This document shows, piece after piece, positions 7,993 through 16,609 of a stretch of 64,000 nt of DNA. Numbering within the stretch: the stretch's first letter is position 1; every line of letters starts with the position of its first letter. The position numbers were made by a program, and so were the translations under genes. Origin of the DNA: DASRQZ01 sp964571275 (GTDB lineage: Bacteria > Myxococcota_A > Polyangia > Fen-1088); NCBI GenBank assembly GCA_964571275.1, contig CAZNCQ010000007.1, forward strand, positions 8,675 through 72,674. Direction: 5' to 3'. The notes under the pieces are model-generated. The model saw only the letters and a program-made list of their open reading frames with translations, was not told the origin of the DNA and did not search any database.

Positions 7993-8406
7993 CTACTCGG
8001 CGAACGTCAGCACTGACAACTTAGTGACGCCAGCGCGATTCACAGCGGTCATGGCCTTGGCGACCAGGCCGTAGTTGACCCCGCGATCGGCGTTGAGGTG
8101 CACGATCAGATCGCGGTGGGCCGCGTGCAGAGCGGCGAGCTCCGGTTCCAGCGCGGCGAGTGGAACCATCCGCCGGTCGATATAGATGGTGCCGGCGAGA
8201 TCGATGCTCACGTTGACCGACTTTTTCGGCTCGGCGGCGGTCGCGGCGACCTTGGAGGTCTCGGGCAAGTTGACGCGGATCGTGTTGGTGAGCAGCGGAG
8301 CGGTCACCAGAAACACCACCAGCAAGACCAGCATCACGTCGACGAGCGGGGTGACATTGATTTCGCTCAGAACCTCTTCACCGCCGCCCGAGACCTGGAA
8401 CGCCAT
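7993..8406 (-). CDS. exbD: ExbD-family TonB energiser subunit
   Basis: A 137-residue protein with a short cytoplasmic N-terminus, one membrane segment (NVTPLVDVMLVLLVVFLVTAP) bearing the proton-relay Asp of the PLVDVMLVLL motif, and a periplasmic C-terminal domain ending SVLTFAE. The start ATG overlaps the exbB stop (TGATG). It works with ExbB and TonB to power outer-membrane receptors. Its place in the operon with a DszB-like gene suggests it is dedicated to the two receptors of the island. Confidence 0.9.
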   Translation of the reverse strand: MAFQVSGGGEEVLSEINVTPLVDVMLVLLVVFLVTAPLLTNTIRVNLPETSKVAATAAEPKKSVNVSIDLAGTIYIDRRMVPLAALEPELAALHAAHRDLIVHLNADRGVNYGLVAKAMTAVNRAGVTKLSVLTFAE

Positions 8407-9155
8407 CAGACCGTCGCCTCCCGGCGCTCAGCCGCCGCGCCTTGCCCGCTGGCGCCGAGCTCACCGCGGCGCAGGGGGATGGGGGCTTCGGCCACGGCCG
8501 CTTCCACGACTGGCGCCGCCCCGCGATCTCGCCGCGACAGGGACGCGAGCAGCGTTGCGCCCAGGTGAGAGAGCTGAGCAGACTGCACCTTGAGTCGACG
8601 CAGGAAGAAGTTGTACGCAAGCACGGCCGGGACAGCCACGGCGATCCCGATCGCGGTCGCCACCAACGCCTCCCCAATCGGCCCGGCCACGACCTCGAGG
8701 CTCGCCGATCCCGAGCTTCCGATCGCGCGCAGCGCGTGGATGATCCCCCACACCGTGCCGAACAGTCCCACGAAAGGCGCGGTGCTGCCGATGCTTGCCA
8801 GCACGACGAGCCCCCCCTCGCCCGTTCGACGCTCGTTCTCGATCTGAGCCTGCAGGGCGACCTCAACCGCCTCGCGCTCATCGACTTCGCCCGCGTCGGC
8901 CTCGCGCCCGTGTTCCTCCAGCGCGGCCTGTGCGGCGCGAACGACCCGCGCCGCCGAGCCGCGCTGATCGTCGCCGACCTTCAGCGAGCCCAGCCGCACG
9001 AAGCGCGGCAGACCGGCCAGGAACCGGCGGTCGTTACGCCCGGTGACCCAGCGCTGGCGCCCCTTGACCAGGATCAGCGCCCAGGTGATCACCGACCCGA
9101 GCAACAGCAGCCCAAAGGTTCCTTTGACGATGAGATCGGTAGCGGTATCGGACAT
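8406..9155 (-). CDS. exbB: ExbB/TolQ-family proton channel subunit
   Basis: A 249-residue protein with three predicted membrane segments: GTFGLLLLGSVITWALILV, then a pair around APFVGLFGTVWGIIHAL and GEALVATAIGIAVAVPAVLAY, the usual MotA/TolQ/ExbB signature. Start ATG 9155 (MSDTATDL) was chosen over an in-frame extension into tonB. It sits 5 bp after tonB and overlaps exbD by one base, so translation is likely coupled. It forms the inner-membrane motor for TonB. Confidence 0.9.
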   Translation of the reverse strand: MSDTATDLIVKGTFGLLLLGSVITWALILVKGRQRWVTGRNDRRFLAGLPRFVRLGSLKVGDDQRGSAARVVRAAQAALEEHGREADAGEVDEREAVEVALQAQIENERRTGEGGLVVLASIGSTAPFVGLFGTVWGIIHALRAIGSSGSASLEVVAGPIGEALVATAIGIAVAVPAVLAYNFFLRRLKVQSAQLSHLGATLLASLSRRDRGAAPVVEAAVAEAPIPLRRGELGASGQGAAAERREATV

Positions 9156-9160
9156 CTGAC

Positions 9161-9901
9161 TCAACTCCCCTGTTGCAGACGAAAGACGACGGGCACACTC
9201 ACCCAGCCCGCGATAGCCACGCCTCCCTGGCGCGACGGCACGAACGACCAATCGCGGACCGCGCTGATCGCCGCCTCGTCGAGCACGTCGTGCCCGCTCG
9301 AGCGCTGCACGGCGACCGTCTCGACGCGGCCGTTCGGCGCCACGCGAACGCGCAGCAGGACTTCACCCTGCCAATCGCGGCGCATCGCCACGTCCGGATA
9401 CGGCGGGCGTGGGTTCTTCAAATAGTTCGCCCCCTCGTGCGCGGCGACGACTGGCTGCGGCTTCACGACCGGTGGCGGCGGAGGCGGCAGCGCCGGCGTG
9501 GGAGGTCCGGGCGGGCCACTCTCGACGGGCGGCGGCGCCGGCGTCTCGACGGGCGGCGGAGCCTCCTGTGGCTCCTCGCTCTCCGGCGGGCGCTCGACGG
9601 GCGGCGGTGGCGCAAACCGCGGTCTCGGGGCCGCGATCCTTCGCGGCGTCGCGACCAGCCGCGGAGTTTCGCGAGGTGGCTCGGGCCTGGGTGGTTCGAT
9701 GATGGGTGGCGGTTCGATCTCGATCGAGACCGACTGCGCCGCCATGCGCGCCACGCTCGGAGACGGCCGCGCCAGCTTGACCGCGAGCGCGGTGTGGCCG
9801 GTGACCGAAATCACCAGCAACACCGCAACCTCGACGCGGCTCAACGTTCGCGGGGTCGGCCGGTGACGCGGCGGCGTCTCCGTTGATCGCGCGGCGCCCA
9901 T
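9161..9901 (-). CDS. tonB: TonB-family energy-transducing protein
   Basis: A 246-residue protein with an N-terminal membrane anchor (about 24-42, VAVLLVISVTGHTALAV), a long Pro/Glu/Val-rich periplasm-spanning region and a TonB C-terminal domain (YPDVAMRRDWQGEVLLRVRV, AISAVRDWSFVPSRQGG). It starts one base after the aldolase stop. It transmits the ExbBD motor force to the TonB boxes of outer-membrane receptors; the two receptors in this island are the obvious partners. Confidence 0.9.
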   Translation of the reverse strand: MGAARSTETPPRHRPTPRTLSRVEVAVLLVISVTGHTALAVKLARPSPSVARMAAQSVSIEIEPPPIIEPPRPEPPRETPRLVATPRRIAAPRPRFAPPPPVERPPESEEPQEAPPPVETPAPPPVESGPPGPPTPALPPPPPPVVKPQPVVAAHEGANYLKNPRPPYPDVAMRRDWQGEVLLRVRVAPNGRVETVAVQRSSGHDVLDEAAISAVRDWSFVPSRQGGVAIAGWVSVPVVFRLQQGS

Positions 9902-9902
9902 T

Positions 9903-10634
9903 TCACGAGAGCCCGTACGACCGCGCGGCCGCGAGCGCCGCCTCGGCCACGTCCTTGGGGACGAGCCCCATCTTCCACTGCTGCTCGAGCACGCCCGGCC
10001 CGTAGGCCTGCGATCCCCCGAGCGCCTGCGCGAGGAGCTGGAAGTGCGCTCCCTCCTCGATCAGCTGGATGCGCCGCGAGACCTTGAGGATCCCGTCGCC
10101 CCAGAAGGTGCTGCCGCCGTTGGCCTCGACCACCGCCTCCAGATGGGGACTCTCGTCGATGCGCTCGACGATGAAGTCCTGCTCCGGCTGGCGCCGATCG
10201 ACGTAGACTGGCAGCTCCTTGACCACCGTCTCGCGCGTGACCGGGACGTAGCGGATCGTTAGCGGCTTGTGCGCGCTGGCGAACGCACCCAGCGACGGCG
10301 TGTGCGCGTGAATGACGGTGGTGACGCGCGGATGCTTCTGGAAGATCTTGGTGTAGCGCCCCGCCCCACCCTGCGACTTGCCGAGGTGAGCGGTACCGTC
10401 GAAGCCGGCGACCGCGACCCGGAGTGCGCCGTCGTCCCAGGCGCTCGGATATGAAGCGGTGACGTAGATGTCTTCGTTGGGCACACGCTGATAAATCTGG
10501 TAGGTCTGGCTCGCCGACAGCGTTCGGCTCTCCCAGAGAATGCGTGACGCCTTCAGCGTGTCCGCCTTTACTTGCTCGACGAACGCCGCCAGCGAGGGGC
10601 TGAGGCTGCCTTGGGTCTTTTCGGTGTTGGCCAT
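9903..10634 (-). CDS. Class II aldolase/adducin-family protein
   Basis: A 243-residue protein with the class II aldolase/adducin fold: the metal-binding HAHTPSLGAFA, LWESRTLSASQTYQIYQRVP near the N-terminus, and a distal His in EEGAHFQLLAQAL. These enzymes cleave or epimerise aldol substrates through a divalent metal. Start ATG 10634 lies 25 bp after the DszB-like gene, and tonB follows immediately. Sitting between a desulfinase-like and a transport gene, it may process the carbon skeleton left after sulfur removal, but no substrate can be read from the sequence. Confidence 0.8.
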   Translation of the reverse strand: MANTEKTQGSLSPSLAAFVEQVKADTLKASRILWESRTLSASQTYQIYQRVPNEDIYVTASYPSAWDDGALRVAVAGFDGTAHLGKSQGGAGRYTKIFQKHPRVTTVIHAHTPSLGAFASAHKPLTIRYVPVTRETVVKELPVYVDRRQPEQDFIVERIDESPHLEAVVEANGGSTFWGDGILKVSRRIQLIEEGAHFQLLAQALGGSQAYGPGVLEQQWKMGLVPKDVAEAALAAARSYGLS

Positions 10635-10659
10635 GATGTTCTCCTCGGTTCTTGGGCGA

Positions 10660-11766
10660 TCAGATGGAGCTCGTCGCAGCCGGCGGGACTCCCGCCGACG
10701 ATGATGGCGGCCGCGCGTCCGGACGAACCGCGGCGCCGCGGGCCTCGGCGGCCAGCTCGGCCTGTGCCCGCTGCAGCGGTCGGGGATCGATCCACGCCCG
10801 CACGTCGAGCGCGTTGGGGATGAACTTCCACTCGTGGAGGAAATTGGTGAAGTCGGCCAGCGCCACGATCGAGGACTCCTCGAGGTCGGTCCGCAGGTGG
10901 TGGTTGACGTCGCTGCCGTAGGCGCGCCGCACCGCCGCTTCCGACGAGCGCGTCTCGCGCGCGACATAGGCGACTGCCTCGCGCGGATGCTCCGCTGCCC
11001 AGCGGCCGGCCAGCAGCACCCGCTTGACCAACCGGACCACCAGCGGCAGGTCGCGCTCGATGAGGCCGGCGTCGACGGTCAGCGTGCGCGGCGATCCGTT
11101 GTTGACCCGTACCCTCGGATCCGGATGCGCACCGACATCGAATACGACCTCGGCCCCGATTGCGTCCGCCAGCTCCAGGCCACGCGAGCCCTTGTGGAAG
11201 ATCGCGTCCACGTCGCCGCGCAACAGGGCCCGCGCCTCGAGGCTGTCTTCGAGCTTGGGCGCGGCCTCGCCGGTACGAGGTCCGACCGAGCTCGCGCCGG
11301 TGCGCGGCAGCTCGACCAGCGTGACGTCATTGACCGACAGGCCGTGCAGGCCCAGCGCCGCGACATAGGCCCGGATGGTCGTGGCCTTCCAGAAGTCGAT
11401 CTTGTCCTCGGGGCGCGTGGCCACCCCGAGCTTCCGGCCCGCCAGATCTCGCACCGAGCGAATGCCGGTTCGGGGCAACGTCAAGATGACCTGCGCCTCG
11501 TCGGTCCAGGTCAACCCGACTACCCGCGTCTGTCGCCCGCCGGAGCGCGCCCAGATCGCGGGGATGTTGCCGCCTTGGCGGAAAGAATTGTCGAGCTTGT
11601 GGTCGAAATGAGACTCGCGCACCGACGGATCGATCTCGTCTTGCAGCGTCCGGACCGTGATCCCGTCCTTCTTGTACTCCTCCTCGATCCAACCGAGCTG
11701 CGCCGCGATGCCGAGCGGCGTCGGCACGGGGCAACGCGTGTACCAGAGCGTATCGATCTTGGTCAT
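10660..11766 (-). CDS. DszB-like sulfinate desulfinase / SBP-fold protein (copy 2)
   Basis: A 368-residue protein without a signal peptide. WYTRCPVPTPLGIAAQLG (Cys12) and SHFDHKLDNSFRQGGNIP (His53, Arg63) line up with DszB Cys27, His60 and Arg70; CPVP is even the same tetrapeptide. The two-lobed binding-protein fold continues with RDLAGRKLGVATRPEDKIDFWK and AVRRAYGSDVNHHLRTDL. Start ATG 11766 has an AGGAGAG site and fits the promoter at 11809-11824; an in-frame extension to 11871 would start upstream of that promoter. It leads a run of genes to aldolase, tonB, exbB, exbD and the SnoaL-like gene. The likely reaction is hydrolysis of an organic sulfinate to sulfite; the substrate is unknown. 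Confidence 0.8.
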   Translation of the reverse strand: MTKIDTLWYTRCPVPTPLGIAAQLGWIEEEYKKDGITVRTLQDEIDPSVRESHFDHKLDNSFRQGGNIPAIWARSGGRQTRVVGLTWTDEAQVILTLPRTGIRSVRDLAGRKLGVATRPEDKIDFWKATTIRAYVAALGLHGLSVNDVTLVELPRTGASSVGPRTGEAAPKLEDSLEARALLRGDVDAIFHKGSRGLELADAIGAEVVFDVGAHPDPRVRVNNGSPRTLTVDAGLIERDLPLVVRLVKRVLLAGRWAAEHPREAVAYVARETRSSEAAVRRAYGSDVNHHLRTDLEESSIVALADFTNFLHEWKFIPNALDVRAWIDPRPLQRAQAELAAEARGAAVRPDARPPSSSAGVPPAATSSI

Positions 11767-11808
11767 CTCACTCTCCTTTGATTCGCCGGCCAGACCGTTG
11801 TCCGTTAT

Positions 11809-11824
11809 TGCAGACACCATGCCA
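11809..11824 (-). promoter_or_regulatory. sigma-54 (-24/-12) promoter for the DszB-like/aldolase/TonB operon
   Basis: The minus strand reads TGGCATGGTGTCTGCA with GG and GC correctly 12 bp apart. The predicted start near 11798 gives a 32-nt leader. Confidence 0.7.
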
Positions 11825-11874
11825 GCATCGATTCCGGGGCTCGCGCGCGCCAGATCCACCAGCGCCGTCACCTC

Positions 11875-11925
11875 GTTGCGTCTGCTGCAGCAATCGAGCT
11901 CCTAGGGTGCTGTCGGAGCAGCAGC
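11875..11925. promoter_or_regulatory. Tandem operator pair, 31 bp apart
   Basis: GTTGCGTCTGCTGCAGCAAT (11875-11894) and GGTGCTGTCGGAGCAGCAGC (11906-11925) lie 51 bp upstream of the promoter at 11809-11824. The second overlaps the last codons and stop of the ABC exporter gene, so part of the operator is coding. Confidence 0.65.
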
Positions 11926-13830
11926 CGACCGACGCACCGGCAGAGGCCGCTCGCCCCGCTCCCCGCCCAGCTGGCCCGCCTCGTACTCCCGGTAGAGCTC
12001 GGCGTAGGAGCCGCCAGCCCTCATGAGATCGGCGTGGGCGCCGATCTCGACCACCTCGCCGTGGCGAATGAGCGCGATCTGGTCCGCATCGCGGATCGTC
12101 GCCAGCCGATGCGCGATCACGATGGCGGTGCGCCCCGCGCAGAGCCGGCGCAGCGCGTACTGGATGCGCCGCTCGGTCTGAATGTCGATCGCCGACGTGG
12201 CCTCGTCGAGCACCAGCACCGCGGGATCGGCCAGGTAGGCGCGGAGCAGACACACCAGTTGGCGCTGGCCATGGCTGAGGTGACCGCCGAGCGGGCCGGC
12301 CTCGGTCAGGTAGCCCAACGGTAGGCGGCGGATCACCTCGTCGACGCCCAGCTCGCGCGCGGCCGCGATGAGCTGCTCGTCGCTGGCCGCCGGTGCCGCC
12401 AACCGCAGGTTGTCGAGAATAGTCCCCGAGAACAACACGTTGTCCTGCAGGACCACCCCGACGTGGCGCCGCAAGCTCCGCTGGGTGAACGCACGGATGT
12501 CCTGGCCGTCAATGAGCACCGCGCCCTGCTGCGGTTCGTAGAAGCGCGTGAGCAACTGGACCAGCGTGCTCTTGCCGTGCCCGGTCTGGCCCACGATGGC
12601 GACCACCCGCCCTGCCGGCACGAGCAGGGACAGGTCGCGAATCACCGGGTCGCGGACGCCCGGGTCATAGCTGAAGGTCACGCTCGAAAATGTCACCTCG
12701 CCCGCCGGTCCGGTCTGCGCGCCCAGCTCGAACGCGCCGTCGCGATCGACGATCTCGGGCTTGGTGTCTAGGAGCAGGAATACGCGCTGCGCGGAGGCCG
12801 CCCCAGTGGCGTAGCGGTCGAACAGGTCGCCCAGGTCCTGCAGCGGCCCGAGGAACAGGAAGACGTAGAACAAGCTCTCCGTCACTTGCCCCAGCGTCAC
12901 GTGGCCGAGCGCCATCTCGCGGCCGCCCACCAGCACCAGCAGCGCCATGCCGGCTGCCGAGAGCACGCCGGTCAGCGGCAGGAACCAGCCAGTGCGCACG
13001 TTGCCGCGGATCAGGGTCTGGTTGAAGTCGGTCACGAGATCGCGATAGCGCCGCCTGTTCGTCTCCTCTTGCACCGTCTGCTTGATGATCCGCACGGCGG
13101 CGACGCTCTCGACCAGGTGGGCAGTGAAGCGGCTGCGCCGCTCGGCGACCTGACCGTAGTTGCGCGCAGCCACCCGCTTGAAGAAGAAGATCGCCGGCAC
13201 CAGAACCGGCACCACGGCCCCGAGCGCGAGGAACAACCGCGGCGAGAGATGAAAGAGCAGTACGCTAGCGAGGACGCAGCGAAGTAGCGCCGATAGCAGC
13301 TCGGGCGGACCCTGAATCACCAGCGGTTCCAGAGCATCGACGTCGCGATCCATGCGCGCCACGATCCGTCCCGCTTTGGCACGATCAAAGTAGCGGATGC
13401 TCAGCCCCTGCACGTGGCGGAAGATGCGTGCTCTCAGCTCGGCGAGCACCGTGAGCGCGGCGGTGCCGGCCAGATACTGCGACAGCGCCGCCAGCGCGAA
13501 GCGCGCCACCCAGGAGATGGCCAGCCCCGCCGCCATCGCGATCACGACACGTGGGTTCCAGGTCCACGAGTCGCCAGCGCGCGCGAGCCCGCGGTCGATC
13601 ACGTTCTTGATGAACCAGGGGCGCAAGAACACGAAGCCCACCAGCACCGTCTCGACCAGCGCGATCGCCGCGATCCGCCCGCGCACCGGACCGAGGAGCG
13701 GCACCATGCGTGACCACATGCTGCGTTCGAGCGTCTGACGCGCCAGCTCCTGCTCCACCTGAAGATCATCGAGCCGCGCCTTGTCTTGGGCGGCCGTCTC
13801 GCGTGCGATGTGACTAGGTTGGTTGGGCAT
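11902..13830 (-). CDS. ABC exporter half-transporter, catalytic-Glu subunit
   Basis: A 642-residue fusion of a type IV exporter membrane domain (about 50-345) and an ABC domain. Walker A is GQTGHGKST, the signature is the degenerate LSHGQRQ, and Walker B has the catalytic Glu (VLVLDEATSAID). Start ATG 13830 (MPNQPSHIARE) overlaps the preceding gene by 17 bp; a longer in-frame start is inside that gene and was rejected. With its neighbour it should make a heterodimer resembling MdlAB or TM287/288. Substrate unknown. It may export a toxic pathway intermediate or by-product. Confidence 0.85.
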   Translation of the reverse strand: MPNQPSHIARETAAQDKARLDDLQVEQELARQTLERSMWSRMVPLLGPVRGRIAAIALVETVLVGFVFLRPWFIKNVIDRGLARAGDSWTWNPRVVIAMAAGLAISWVARFALAALSQYLAGTAALTVLAELRARIFRHVQGLSIRYFDRAKAGRIVARMDRDVDALEPLVIQGPPELLSALLRCVLASVLLFHLSPRLFLALGAVVPVLVPAIFFFKRVAARNYGQVAERRSRFTAHLVESVAAVRIIKQTVQEETNRRRYRDLVTDFNQTLIRGNVRTGWFLPLTGVLSAAGMALLVLVGGREMALGHVTLGQVTESLFYVFLFLGPLQDLGDLFDRYATGAASAQRVFLLLDTKPEIVDRDGAFELGAQTGPAGEVTFSSVTFSYDPGVRDPVIRDLSLLVPAGRVVAIVGQTGHGKSTLVQLLTRFYEPQQGAVLIDGQDIRAFTQRSLRRHVGVVLQDNVLFSGTILDNLRLAAPAASDEQLIAAARELGVDEVIRRLPLGYLTEAGPLGGHLSHGQRQLVCLLRAYLADPAVLVLDEATSAIDIQTERRIQYALRRLCAGRTAIVIAHRLATIRDADQIALIRHGEVVEIGAHADLMRAGGSYAELYREYEAGQLGGERGERPLPVRRSAAAPTAP

Positions 13831-15721
13831 TTTGATCGATCCCCAGGAGCTCGCGGTAAGCGTGCTGGCTGCGCGCCAGCTCCGCGTGGGTGCCGGTGGC
13901 CGCGATGCGACCGCCGACCAGCAGCGCCGCCCGATCCGCGAGCAGCACCGTCGATAGCTTGCTGGCCACCATGAGCACCGTGACCGGACGGCCACCGCCG
14001 GCCGTCAGCGCGCGCAGACCGTTCAGAATCGCGCGCTCGGTGATGGCGTCGAGCGCGCTGGTCGCGTCGTCGAGCGCCAGCACGGCCGGGCGGGCGACCA
14101 GGGCGCGCGCCAGCGCCAACCGCTGTCGCTGCCCACCCGACAGGGTGACGCCGCGATCGCCGACCACGGTGTCGAGCCGCTGCGGCAGCTTCTCGACGAC
14201 GTCGTCTGCGGCCGCCAGGCGCAGGGCTTGCCACAGGTCGGCGTCGCTGGCGGCGCGCGCGCCCAGGCGAAGGTTCGCGCCCACCGTGTCCGAGAACAGA
14301 AAGACCTCCTGCGGCACCACGTGGACGTGCCGGCGGAGATCGGCGAGCGAGAGATCGCGCACGTCGATCCAACCGTGCGCGTCCGATCCGACACGGACCT
14401 GCCCCGCATCGGCGTCCACCAGCCGCGGCAGTAGCGCGGTCAGCGTGCTCTTGCCCGCGCCGGTCGCGCCGACCAGCGCCACGATCTCGCCCGGCGCGAC
14501 CGACAGCGAGCAGTCTGCGAGCACATCGCTGCCAGCCCCCGGCGAGCGCACGCCAACGGCGGACAGCTGCACCCCGAGCGGACCCCACGGAACCAGCGCA
14601 CGACCACCAACGATCGCCGGCTCCGCGTCGAGGAGCTCCATCATGCGGCCCGCCGAGGAGCGCGCGTCGGCGAAGGTCTGGATGACCCGGCCGATGGCCT
14701 CGATTCGAAATACCACGGTGTTCATCATCAAGAGCGCGGTGACCAGACCGCCGACATCCAGCCGGCCGTGACCGACCAGGCGTGCGCCCAGGATCAGCAC
14801 CCACACCTGACCGAGCGCGACGATGATTTGGGGGACCGGGATGTGAGTGCTGGCGAAGGCCAACGCGCGCCGGGCGGCGCCCACGAACGTGCCCACGGCC
14901 TGTTCGAAGCGCGCGATGCGTGACGGCTCAAGCCCGAAGGCCTTAATCACGCGAACGCCATGCACCCCCTCGGTGAGATCCTGGTTGACGGCATCGAACG
15001 CCGCGCCCACGGTGCGATCGAGAACCACCAACTTGTCGACTTGACGGATCAGCCACGCGAGGCCCAGCGCGGTCGCGACGACCGGCCCGACCGCCAGCGA
15101 CGGCGAATACCAGGCAATGAGCCCGATCGCGCCCGCGACCACCAGGCTGGTCTCGATGACGTTGCGCCAGACGCTGATCAGCGCGTCGCGCACCTTGTCC
15201 GCGTCGCGCGTGGTGCGCGTAACCATCTCGCCCACGCCGTGGCGCAGGTGATAGGCGAGATCGAGGCGCTGGACCTGGACCAGGATCCCGTCGCGGAGCC
15301 GGCCGAGCAGCTCTTGCCCGATCGTGAGCGAGAGGATGCCGGCCGCATATTGCAGCACGCTGCGAAACGCCGCCACGCCGACCAGGATCGCCACCCAGAC
15401 CAGCGCGGGACGCATGTCGAGTGAGCCGCTCGCCAGGCGCACGACCGCGCGCCCGCGATGCAGATCGTTGACCGCTCTTCCGACCAGGTGCTGCTGCGCC
15501 GCCAGGCCCAAGTTGACCGCGATGAACAGCGCCAGACAGAGAGCGAAGCGTCCCGGCATCTGCCGGTAGATGGCCACGCAGCGAAGCAGCGGGTGCCGCG
15601 ACAGCCACCCCGCGCGGCCGCGGCCCGGGATGTCAGGTGCGTGGGCAACCGGCGGATCGCGATCGATCGCCGGTTCCGCGACGGAGTTGGGGTTGAGGGG
15701 GTAGACCTCGCTGGCGCTCAT
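13814..15721 (-). CDS. ABC exporter half-transporter, degenerate-site subunit
   Basis: A 635-residue exporter half with six predicted membrane helices and an ABC domain: Walker A GATGAGKST, intact signature LSGGQRQ, but Walker B followed by Asp instead of the catalytic Glu (VLALDDATSALD). Together with the partner's LSHGQ signature this builds one degenerate and one complete ATP site, the pattern of asymmetric heterodimeric exporters. Start ATG 15721 (MSASEVYPL) was chosen because the in-frame ATG at 15787 lies upstream of the sigma-54 promoter at 15739-15754. Confidence 0.85.
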   Translation of the reverse strand: MSASEVYPLNPNSVAEPAIDRDPPVAHAPDIPGRGRAGWLSRHPLLRCVAIYRQMPGRFALCLALFIAVNLGLAAQQHLVGRAVNDLHRGRAVVRLASGSLDMRPALVWVAILVGVAAFRSVLQYAAGILSLTIGQELLGRLRDGILVQVQRLDLAYHLRHGVGEMVTRTTRDADKVRDALISVWRNVIETSLVVAGAIGLIAWYSPSLAVGPVVATALGLAWLIRQVDKLVVLDRTVGAAFDAVNQDLTEGVHGVRVIKAFGLEPSRIARFEQAVGTFVGAARRALAFASTHIPVPQIIVALGQVWVLILGARLVGHGRLDVGGLVTALLMMNTVVFRIEAIGRVIQTFADARSSAGRMMELLDAEPAIVGGRALVPWGPLGVQLSAVGVRSPGAGSDVLADCSLSVAPGEIVALVGATGAGKSTLTALLPRLVDADAGQVRVGSDAHGWIDVRDLSLADLRRHVHVVPQEVFLFSDTVGANLRLGARAASDADLWQALRLAAADDVVEKLPQRLDTVVGDRGVTLSGGQRQRLALARALVARPAVLALDDATSALDAITERAILNGLRALTAGGGRPVTVLMVASKLSTVLLADRAALLVGGRIAATGTHAELARSQHAYRELLGIDQNAQPT

Positions 15722-15738
15722 GCTTGCGGCGCCAGCAA

Positions 15739-15754
15739 AGCAGGTCGCGTGCCA
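15739..15754 (-). promoter_or_regulatory. sigma-54 (-24/-12) promoter for the ABC exporter pair
   Basis: The minus strand reads TGGCACGCGACCTGCT: perfect -24 element, CTGCT at -12, correct spacing. The predicted start near 15728 leaves only about 7 nt before ATG 15721. Confidence 0.7.
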
Positions 15755-15792
15755 TGATTCCGGGTGCTCCTGCGAGGGTCGAGGCAAGCCCG

Positions 15793-15812
15793 CGTGCTGC
15801 CTCAGCAGCAGA
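15793..15812. promoter_or_regulatory. Operator of the island type
   Basis: CGTGCTGCCTCAGCAGCAGA, 39 bp upstream of the exporter promoter. A second site is only a degenerate half (TTGCTGC at 15815-15821; GCTGC-type repeats near 15823-15843), so this pair is less clear than the others. Confidence 0.55.
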
Positions 15813-15862
15813 GGTTGCTGCGCTGCGGACGGTGGCGGCTGCTCGTGCCTCCGTCGGCGCGC

Positions 15863-16609
15863 TCAAGGCGCGTCGACACCCAGCTCGCGGAGCAGCGCGC
15901 GGCGGTGCTCGACCGACGGCTCGTCGATGCGGACGTCGACAGCGAAGCGACCGTCCCGAAGCACCAGCACGCGGTGAGCCAGTCGGATCGCCTCGTCGAC
16001 ATCGTGGGTGACCAGCAGGACGGCAGGCTGGTGGACGCCGCATAGCTCTCGCACCAGCGCCTGCATCTGCAGGCGCGTCAACGCGTCGAGTGCCGCGAAC
16101 GGCTCGTCGAGAAGCAACAGCTCCGGCTCGCGCACCAGCGCCCGCGCCAGCGCCACCCGCTGTGCTTCGCCGCCCGACAGCGTGGCGGGCCAGGCCTGCG
16201 CGTGCGAGAGGAGCCCGACCTCGGCGAGCGCCTTGCGTGCTGCCGCGCGGTTCGCTTCGGTGCGCGGTTGACCGAGCGTGACGTTCGACGCCACCCGCAG
16301 CGACGGGACCAGCCGCGGCTCCTGATAGACCGTGGTGCAGACCCGCGGCACCAGCACCACGCCTTGGTCGGCGCGTTCGAGGCCCGCGAGGATCCGCAGG
16401 AGCGTGGTCTTGCCCGTGCCGCTCGCGCCCAGCAATGCGACGAATTCTCCGCGCTGGATCTCGAGGTCCACGTCGGCGAGGACCTGCTTCGCGCCGAACG
16501 TTTTGCGGAGGCCGCGCACGAACACCGCCTGGCGCCCGGGTCCGTGCAGCGCCGGCGACGAGGACGAAGCGCGAACGGGATCAGGTGGTGCCACCGAGAG
16601 CGCGCTCAT
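15863..16609 (-). CDS. ssuB: SsuB-like ABC importer ATPase
   Basis: A 248-residue ATPase of the nitrate/sulfonate/taurine importer group: Walker A GASGTGKTT, signature LSGGEAQRVALARAL, Walker B LLLLDEPFAALD, H-loop LLVTHDVDEA. Start ATG 16609 overlaps the permease stop (ATGA), showing translational coupling. It should energise uptake of a sulfonate or related compound with the SsuC-like permease and a binding lipoprotein, the best candidate being the fusion protein at 17775. The symbol is by family; nitrate or taurine importers share these motifs. Confidence 0.75.
   Translation of the reverse strand: MSALSVAPPDPVRASSSSPALHGPGRQAVFVRGLRKTFGAKQVLADVDLEIQRGEFVALLGASGTGKTTLLRILAGLERADQGVVLVPRVCTTVYQEPRLVPSLRVASNVTLGQPRTEANRAAARKALAEVGLLSHAQAWPATLSGGEAQRVALARALVREPELLLLDEPFAALDALTRLQMQALVRELCGVHQPAVLLVTHDVDEAIRLAHRVLVLRDGRFAVDVRIDEPSVEHRRALLRELGVDAP

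Noticed and set aside
15722..15787. Upstream in-frame start of the first ABC exporter subunit
   Set aside because: It lies upstream of the sigma-54 promoter at 15739-15754, so it would not be on that transcript.
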